From positions 1-38,461 of the forward strand of contig JAFLCP010000070.1 of assembly GCA_017303505.1 (NCBI GenBank): a stretch of DNA of 38,461 nt. Direction: 5' to 3'. Below the pieces are notes generated by a model, which searched no databases, was not told the origin of the DNA, and worked only from the letters and a program-made list of their open reading frames with translations. Position 1 is the stretch's first letter. Each line of letters starts with the position of its first letter. Both the position numbers and the translations under genes were made by a program. This DNA comes from Planctomycetota bacterium. Lineage in GTDB: Bacteria > Planctomycetota > Planctomycetia > Pirellulales > Pirellulaceae. Positions 33,393-38,461 of this stretch are shown here, piece after piece.

Positions 33393-34487
33393 ATGGGGCG
33401 ATCCAAAGCCAAGCAACATCGGAAACACCTTCAGCACATCCGCCGCCGCACCGCACCAGGGACAGCTCCAGGGACTTTGGTAGTTGATCCAACTGCCTCG
33501 GTGTCGACTGTCCGAGTGATGGCCTATAGCGCCAATGATTTCTTTGAAGAAGATCATTTTTCGCTGCAAAAGCTCCCCGAACTGCAAAACCGGTTTGCGG
33601 TAGTGTGGATCGACATCACGGGTCTCGGTAGCCGAGAACTGATGGAGGATTTGACCCAACGCTTGAAGCTTCATCCGTTGGCGATGGAGGATGTGGTCAA
33701 TGTTCACCAGCGTTCGAAGGCCGATCCGTACGAGGATTATTTGTTTCTCGTCGCCCGCATGCTGGATGACGAGAATACGCTGATGTCCGAGCAGATTAGC
33801 ATGTTCGTGAAGCAGGGCTTGGTGGTCAGTTTTCAGGAACGGCCCGGTGATTGTTGGGATCCGGTCCGACAACGCATGCGTCAGGCGCGGGGGCGGGTCC
33901 GCGTTTGTGGTGCCGACTTTCTCTGTTACATGTTGCTCGATGCGATCATCGACAGTTACTTTCCAGTTGTCGATCGCATCTCCGAAATGATCGACGAAGC
34001 GGATGATGAAATCCTGCACGATCCCGATCCACTGCACATTCAAAAGGTGCATGAGATTCGGAGTCAACTTCTATCAATCCGGCGCAGCATCAGGCCACAC
34101 CGCGAGATGCTCAACGAATTGATTCGCGACGACCATCCACTGATTCAGGCAGAGACGAGGGTGTTCTTCCGCGATTGCTATGATCACGTGATTCAGGTGA
34201 TGGACTTGGTGGATACGTATCGCGAATTGACCGCCGACTTGCGCGATTTTTATATGAGCGCGGTCAGCAACAAGATGAATGAGGTGATGAAGGTGCTCAC
34301 CATCATTTCGACGATTTTCATTCCCTTGAGTTTTATTGCGGGAATTTATGGAATGAATTTTGATACCGATTCGCCATGGAATATGCCCGAGCTGGGTTGG
34401 CGATTTGGATATCCCATTGTTTTGAGTGGGATGGCATTGTTGGGCTTTGGTTTACTTTTCGCTTTTTATCGACGTAAGTGGCTGTAA
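33393..34487 (+). CDS. corA: CorA-family magnesium/divalent cation transporter
   Basis: 364 residues. A basic N-terminal lead (KAKQHRKHLQHIRRR) precedes the cytoplasmic domain, with LPELQNRFAVVWIDITGLG, LKLHPLAMEDVVNVHQRSK and the long helices of the funnel (about 215-300, SQLLSIRRSIRPHREMLNEL). Two C-terminal membrane spans follow (about 300-320 and 338-358). The selectivity motif GMN is at 320-322 in IYGMNFDTDSPWNMPE, and the end RRKWL is typical. The pentamer carries Mg2+ (sometimes Co2+/Ni2+) through the inner membrane. The ATG has no strong ribosome site. Confidence 0.94.
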   Translation: MGRSKAKQHRKHLQHIRRRTAPGTAPGTLVVDPTASVSTVRVMAYSANDFFEEDHFSLQKLPELQNRFAVVWIDITGLGSRELMEDLTQRLKLHPLAMEDVVNVHQRSKADPYEDYLFLVARMLDDENTLMSEQISMFVKQGLVVSFQERPGDCWDPVRQRMRQARGRVRVCGADFLCYMLLDAIIDSYFPVVDRISEMIDEADDEILHDPDPLHIQKVHEIRSQLLSIRRSIRPHREMLNELIRDDHPLIQAETRVFFRDCYDHVIQVMDLVDTYRELTADLRDFYMSAVSNKMNEVMKVLTIISTIFIPLSFIAGIYGMNFDTDSPWNMPELGWRFGYPIVLSGMALLGFGLLFAFYRRKWL

Positions 34488-34793
34488 ACGGGGCCAAAGT
34501 AACGGTGATAGTGGCTGTTCCAACGACGCACCCCTAAAGCTAGTGAGCCTTACAGTTTAACAAAGGGGCCCTAGAGAAATAAAAATCGCGATGCAAGGCT
34601 GATTTGAGGATTCTTTGGCTGATTCGTTCAAACTTTTTGAATCGGTCGTGCCGATAAGTCCGTCTGTAACGCCGTTGTGGATTATTTCGTATCTACAGGG
34701 CGAAGGCCATTAGAGCAGCCTGCATCAGCTCCGAGCGCCCTAGGGGGGTGATCTTCGCGGTGATGCAATGGGGATGCCGCTGGAGATCCATCA
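34488..34793. promoter_or_regulatory. Leader region of the BBP7-like gene
   Basis: 306 bp without a gene. A small inverted repeat (TTCAAA...TTTGAA, about 34627-34641) could be an operator about 150 bases before the next start. No confident promoter pair was selected. GGAG eight bases before the ATG at 34794 is the ribosome site. Confidence 0.3.
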
Positions 34794-36443
34794 ATGAAAA
34801 TGCGAAGTTGGGGTTGGACCAGATCCTTTGCGTTGGGCCTTGCCTTGGCAGGTGGCGCAAGCCATCTGTACGCCGGCGGCCCAAGTGTTCCCGGCAAACC
34901 GGCAACACACACAAAGTCTGTGAGTAGTGATTCAAATGTAATGGCTGCACCGGTCAGTTATGCAGCCTCTCCATATGGGCCTGCACCTTATGGTCCAGCA
35001 CCCTATGGACCAGTAGAACCCATGGCGATGGGACCTATGCCATACGGCCCCATGCCTTATGGACCAAACGGTCCTATGCCCAATGGACCAATGCCATACG
35101 GTCCGATGGGACCTATGGGACCAGTCGGCATGGACGGTCAGGACATGGTATTCCATGGACCTCCACCTGCTGGACTAGAATCTGAATGCGATTCGCCGTT
35201 TGGTGGCGGATGCTGCGGTGATGGAAGCTGTGGCGGTGCTTGCGGAAGCGGGTACTGCGGCGGTGGAATTCTAGGAGGCGGTCTGCTCGGTGGTGGTGGC
35301 GGTGGATGCTGCCCATCATGCGGTGGAATCGGTGGCAATGGCTGCGGTCATTGTGGACCTATCCGCCGAATGCTTTCCTGTGGTCCATTCGGTGGAGCTT
35401 TAGCTTGCCGAAATGGCGACTGCGGTGGCTTTCATCAAGGCTTAATTCCAGGTCTCGCTGGTTTGCTTTTACCTTACGGCGAAGGTGGTGTTTGTGCCCA
35501 ACGTTGGTACGACATAAGCGTCGGCGGCATTGGACTACGACGAACAAGACAAGGTGGTCAAAACATCAACTTGGCGAGTCAAGGTATTGGTGGCCCAATC
35601 ATCTTGAGCACCAACGATTTGGCGCTCGATCAAACCGAATGGGGCTTGAACCTTTTGGTTGCCGTACAAGTTGGTCCAGGTGGTTCGGTTGAAGTGAGTT
35701 ACTTTGGCTTGAACAACTGGGATACGACCTCACGCGTAACCTCAGCAAACCCTGATATTTACTCGGTATACAGCGATTTCGGACAGTCGCCATTCAACGG
35801 CTTCGATGACTCCGACCGCTCGTTTGTGCAGAGCGCAACGTATCGCTCGGCATTGAACAACGGTGAAGTAAATTATCGTCGACGTTGGGTTGGTCCGTAC
35901 TGCTGGTTCCAAGGTTCTTGGTTAGCCGGTCTTCGCTACTTCGACTTAGATGAAGCTATGGATTATTCGACTGCTGGTCAGTTGAACAATGCTCAAAACC
36001 AAGGCTTGCGATTCTTGAATCAAACCACCGAAACACGCAACGCTTTAACCGGCGTTCAAGTGGGTGGTGACTTGTGGATGAATGTGATTCCAGGCTTGCA
36101 CATCGGTACTGAATTCAAGACCGGTATCTACGGTAACGTCGCTGAAGCGAACACCACAATTGTGGCTAATTCGATTCCAGACTACACCGAGTTTGCAAGT
36201 GATGCGACCACAGCATACATGGGTGAAATCAGCTTCAAGACCGTGTACCGAATCAACTACAACTGGTCGTTCAGTGCAGGTTACCAGATCATGCAGATCG
36301 ACAACCTAGCTTTGGCACCAGTGAACTTCAACACGGTTCCTCCACCAGACTTCAACGGCCCAGTCGCACGCACACCGTTTATCGACAACAACCAGAACGT
36401 GACCTACCAAGGTTACACCCTCGGTGTCGAGTACATCTGGTAG
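34794..36443 (+). CDS. BBP7-like outer-membrane beta-barrel protein with Pro-Tyr-Gly and Cys/Gly-rich regions
   Basis: 549 residues. A signal peptide (about 1-28, LALAGGASHLYAG) is followed by a repetitive segment of PYGP and PMPYGP units (about 58-112). Next is a Gly-rich segment with about 14 cysteines between roughly 130 and 215 (GGGCCGDGSCGGACGSGYCG). The remaining 320 residues are amphipathic strands typical of a beta-barrel (WYDISVGGIGLRRTRQG, SWLAGLRYFDLDEAMDY), ending in YTLGVEYIW, an aromatic C-terminus suited to outer-membrane insertion. This matches the planctomycete BBP7 / pore-forming outer-membrane group. The Cys-rich part may form disulphide links on the cell surface or to other envelope proteins; that is inferred. 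Confidence 0.87.
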   Translation: MKMRSWGWTRSFALGLALAGGASHLYAGGPSVPGKPATHTKSVSSDSNVMAAPVSYAASPYGPAPYGPAPYGPVEPMAMGPMPYGPMPYGPNGPMPNGPMPYGPMGPMGPVGMDGQDMVFHGPPPAGLESECDSPFGGGCCGDGSCGGACGSGYCGGGILGGGLLGGGGGGCCPSCGGIGGNGCGHCGPIRRMLSCGPFGGALACRNGDCGGFHQGLIPGLAGLLLPYGEGGVCAQRWYDISVGGIGLRRTRQGGQNINLASQGIGGPIILSTNDLALDQTEWGLNLLVAVQVGPGGSVEVSYFGLNNWDTTSRVTSANPDIYSVYSDFGQSPFNGFDDSDRSFVQSATYRSALNNGEVNYRRRWVGPYCWFQGSWLAGLRYFDLDEAMDYSTAGQLNNAQNQGLRFLNQTTETRNALTGVQVGGDLWMNVIPGLHIGTEFKTGIYGNVAEANTTIVANSIPDYTEFASDATTAYMGEISFKTVYRINYNWSFSAGYQIMQIDNLALAPVNFNTVPPPDFNGPVARTPFIDNNQNVTYQGYTLGVEYIW

Positions 36444-36506
36444 TGAGTTAAGTTGCGGAACCTTAGGGAACTGAGGAATTCGCGAAAAATAACGAAAATC
36501 ACAAAA

Positions 36507-36540
36507 CCCTCGAAGGAGTCCCATCCTTCGGGGGTTTTTT
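36507..36540 (+). terminator. Rho-independent terminator of the BBP7-like gene
   Basis: CCCTCGAAGGA pairs with TCCTTCGGGGG (11 bp, one G-T) around GTCCCA and is followed by TTTTTT, 64 bases past the stop. Confidence 0.92.
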
Positions 36541-36964
36541 CGTTTTTTGGCCCCAATCGAGTGAGAAATCGCTTGGTTTCTCGCTACTACCCCGCTGAAA
36601 GAAGTATTCCGACTATTCCAATTCTATCAATTATTTCGGGTGAATTGTGGGAACTTGGACAGTTAGTAGGACATCAGAAAGAGAGTGTTTTGTTGACAGT
36701 GTAGGGGTCGCAATTAGAATCGAGTTCACAGGCCACCTATGCACCTCAAATTTCCCATCTTGCCAAATGCGGGAATTTGGAGTCGATAGAGGGACCTGTC
36801 GAGCATTCGGCGCGAAACGAGTTGTCTGACATTTGCCAATCAGTTATTTGTCAGCGTCATTGCACCTGCTTGTCTGTAATTCTATAGGTTGATTTCTGCG
36901 GAATGTTGTAACACCGCAGGGCCTTATCGTCCTTTCGGGCTAGTCACTGGCTGAGGAAAATAAC
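36541..36964. promoter_or_regulatory. Leader region of the metalloprotease gene
   Basis: This gene-free stretch holds the promoter candidate at 36693-36720. Downstream of it is a hairpin from AAATTTCCC (about 36749-36757) and GGGAATTT (about 36771-36778), with one bulged T, which would lie in a 5' leader of about 240 bases. No riboswitch class is recognised. GAGGA seven bases before the GTG at 36965 is the ribosome site. Confidence 0.4.
36693..36720 (+). promoter_or_regulatory. Sigma-70-like promoter candidate
   Basis: TTGACA at 36693-36698 and TAGAAT at 36715-36720, with a 16-base spacer, match the housekeeping consensus at 11 of 12 positions. Transcription would start near 36727. Confidence 0.5.
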
Positions 36965-38461
36965 GTGAAGTCGCGTAAGCCTGGATCTTCTCGGCGCTCT
37001 CGTAAAGAACAACAGTTGTCCCGTCAACGAGCTGCTAATGCTCGCCGAGTGCGACTTATTGAGCACTTGGAGGATCGCCGTTTGATGGCTGTCGATCCTA
37101 TCAACGGTTTATATTATCCGCCGATCGGGAAGTACACTGCGTTATTGCCTGCTGGAACTCGAGCTGAATATGTTCGACTTTCCGATCAGCAGTTTGCAAA
37201 CCGAACCGGAAGTGGCGAATCCGTTGCCGAAGGGGACGGCGGATTTTTCAATGCGGTTGAGAGTGAACCGAACAATGGCGTGAACTCAGCCAACTATTTG
37301 CCATTGGGAACGGCATCTGGCAAATACTCGACGGTGACGGTATCGGGTAGTCTGCCGCCGAACACGCTTGGTCTTCTTTCCAACGACTCTGATTATTATT
37401 CGTTCGACCTGCGAGCAGGTGACATTCTTGACGCGGTGCTCGACGGAGCCCCCAACTTTCTCGATGTGTGGGATATCTCGCTCCAAACGCCAAATGCTCA
37501 AGAGCTGATTGGCAGCCAACTTTTGGTTCCCAATATTTACCCTGACTCTTCTCCGTTGAGTGACGGCGATTTGTTGACCGGTGGCGTGGATAATCGTGAC
37601 GCTTCGCTTCAGTATGTAATTCCGACCGACGGTCGGTATATGTTCCGTGTCTCTGGCGGGTTGAACTCTTACACCGCCACCTTGCGAGTGTACCGTCCTG
37701 TTTTGGAAAACACGCCTGTTGGCACCAAGCAGATTCTGTACTTAGACTTCGATGGTGAGCAAGTCGTACGCAGCACCTGGGATCCAACGTTGCCAGGCAC
37801 AGCGCGCTTGTCACCATTGGCGGACTTCTTGGCCAACTGGAACTTGCAACCGACCGATGAAAGTGCTGTGATCGATGCGATCGTAGCCAATGTGACAGAG
37901 AACTTTGTTGGCTCTCTCCAAGCCACGGGCAACAACGGCTTGTATCGTGTCACCGGTCAAGCGGGTGATTTCGATCTAGAAATTCGCAATAGCCGCGACC
38001 ATGCCGATCCATGGGGCTTACCAAACGTAAGCCGCATCATTATCGGTGGTACAATTGCCGAATTGCAGATTCCAACCATTGGTATTGCAGAAAGCATTGA
38101 CGTTGGTAACTTCGAAACCGAAGAAACCGCAGTGGTTCTGTTGGACCTTTTGAGCGCCAATGCGTTAGATCCAAACAGCATCAATTCAATTCCGTTGTCG
38201 GGCGCAACGACGCGTGTGCGAGCGATTGGTGAAGTAGTTGGTAACATTGTTTCCCACGAAGCAGGCCATTACTTCGGTGCATGGCATACCAACAACGCGA
38301 ACGCCACCATTCAATTGATTGACTCAGGTGGAGTGGCCATTTCAGTATTCGCTGGTGTTGGCCCAGACGGTATCTTCGGAACTCCAGACGATATCGACAT
38401 TGATTTCGGTACCGATCAATATTCGTCGAAAGAGTTTTTCACTGGTCGCCAGAACTCAGCC
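36965..38461 (+). CDS. Secreted metzincin-type zinc metalloprotease, 3' end outside window
   Basis: The frame is open for 499 codons from GTG at 36965 to the last base. The N-terminus is basic (SRKPGSSRRSRKEQQ) and carries the planctomycete surface motif IEHLEDRRLMAVD (about residues 32-44). A pre-peptidase C-terminal (PPC)-like beta domain follows (about 98-230), with AVESEPNNGVNSANYLP, NDSDYYSFDLRAGD and DGRYMFRVSG. The catalytic region contains SHEAGHYFGAWH, which is the extended zinc motif HExxHxxGxxH (His431, Glu432, His435, His441). It is presumably a surface or extracellular protease; its substrate is unknown. GAGGA precedes the GTG at seven bases. Confidence 0.9.
   Translation, partial: MKSRKPGSSRRSRKEQQLSRQRAANARRVRLIEHLEDRRLMAVDPINGLYYPPIGKYTALLPAGTRAEYVRLSDQQFANRTGSGESVAEGDGGFFNAVESEPNNGVNSANYLPLGTASGKYSTVTVSGSLPPNTLGLLSNDSDYYSFDLRAGDILDAVLDGAPNFLDVWDISLQTPNAQELIGSQLLVPNIYPDSSPLSDGDLLTGGVDNRDASLQYVIPTDGRYMFRVSGGLNSYTATLRVYRPVLENTPVGTKQILYLDFDGEQVVRSTWDPTLPGTARLSPLADFLANWNLQPTDESAVIDAIVANVTENFVGSLQATGNNGLYRVTGQAGDFDLEIRNSRDHADPWGLPNVSRIIIGGTIAELQIPTIGIAESIDVGNFETEETAVVLLDLLSANALDPNSINSIPLSGATTRVRAIGEVVGNIVSHEAGHYFGAWHTNNANATIQLIDSGGVAISVFAGVGPDGIFGTPDDIDIDFGTDQYSSKEFFTGRQNSA

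Overview
The window reads as a piece of a planctomycete chromosome, most likely from the order Pirellulales. Signs of this are two secreted proteins with the planctomycete N-terminal surface motif (LQSRRLLAGD at gene 241-2625 and LEDRRLMAVD at gene 36965-38461), a dockerin-bearing exoprotein, a DUF1592-type cytochrome protein next to a DUF1552 protein, a BBP7-type outer-membrane protein, and large intergenic spaces filled with palindromic repeats. Genus and species cannot be read from the sequence. All family assignments come from motifs read by eye, not from searches.

Layout. 1-4812: the 3' end of an unknown gene, then a surface protein with dockerin and SdrD-B-like domains, an exported pentapeptide-repeat protein and an FGE-sulfatase-like lipoprotein, all on the + strand. 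4906-7617: a minus-strand operon of a small protein, a DUF2924 protein, a large serine recombinase and an HTH-like protein, with ATGA overlaps between the last three. Two unrecognised small genes (7882-8352, 8471-8797) and a tRNA-Asn with its terminator follow; together this looks like a mobile island. 9335-12566 holds only one convincing gene, a class-I amidotransferase-fold protein whose nucleophile cysteine is a glycine; the rest is repeat-rich or unexplained. 12567-17084: hemC, a fatty acid desaturase, a small lipoprotein and the DUF1552 protein. 17187-21548: a 1453-residue planctomycete cytochrome protein. 21988-26711: two tandem SulP-transporter/beta-carbonic-anhydrase fusions. 26764-34487: prfC, a Gfo/Idh/MocA-type protein, a SpoU methyltransferase, an unrecognised 965-residue exported protein and a CorA transporter. 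34794-38461: the BBP7-like protein and the start of a secreted metzincin-type metalloprotease that runs off the window.

The most striking signal lies between the genes. At least six copies of a 103-111 bp unit (GTAGGGTGTG... to ...ACACACCGTGG) occur between 10032 and 15306, as singles and as outward-facing inverted pairs. A different GTAG-tipped hairpin family fills the prfC/oxidoreductase gap. In both convergent gene pairs, repeat tips abut or supply the TAG stop codons. The GTAG tip plus imperfect palindrome plus inverted pairing is the architecture of REP/BIME elements mobilised by RAYT transposases, but no such transposase is in this window. Other notable points are the unequal zinc-site conservation in the two SulP-carbonic anhydrase fusions and the compact recombinase/DUF2924 cassette.
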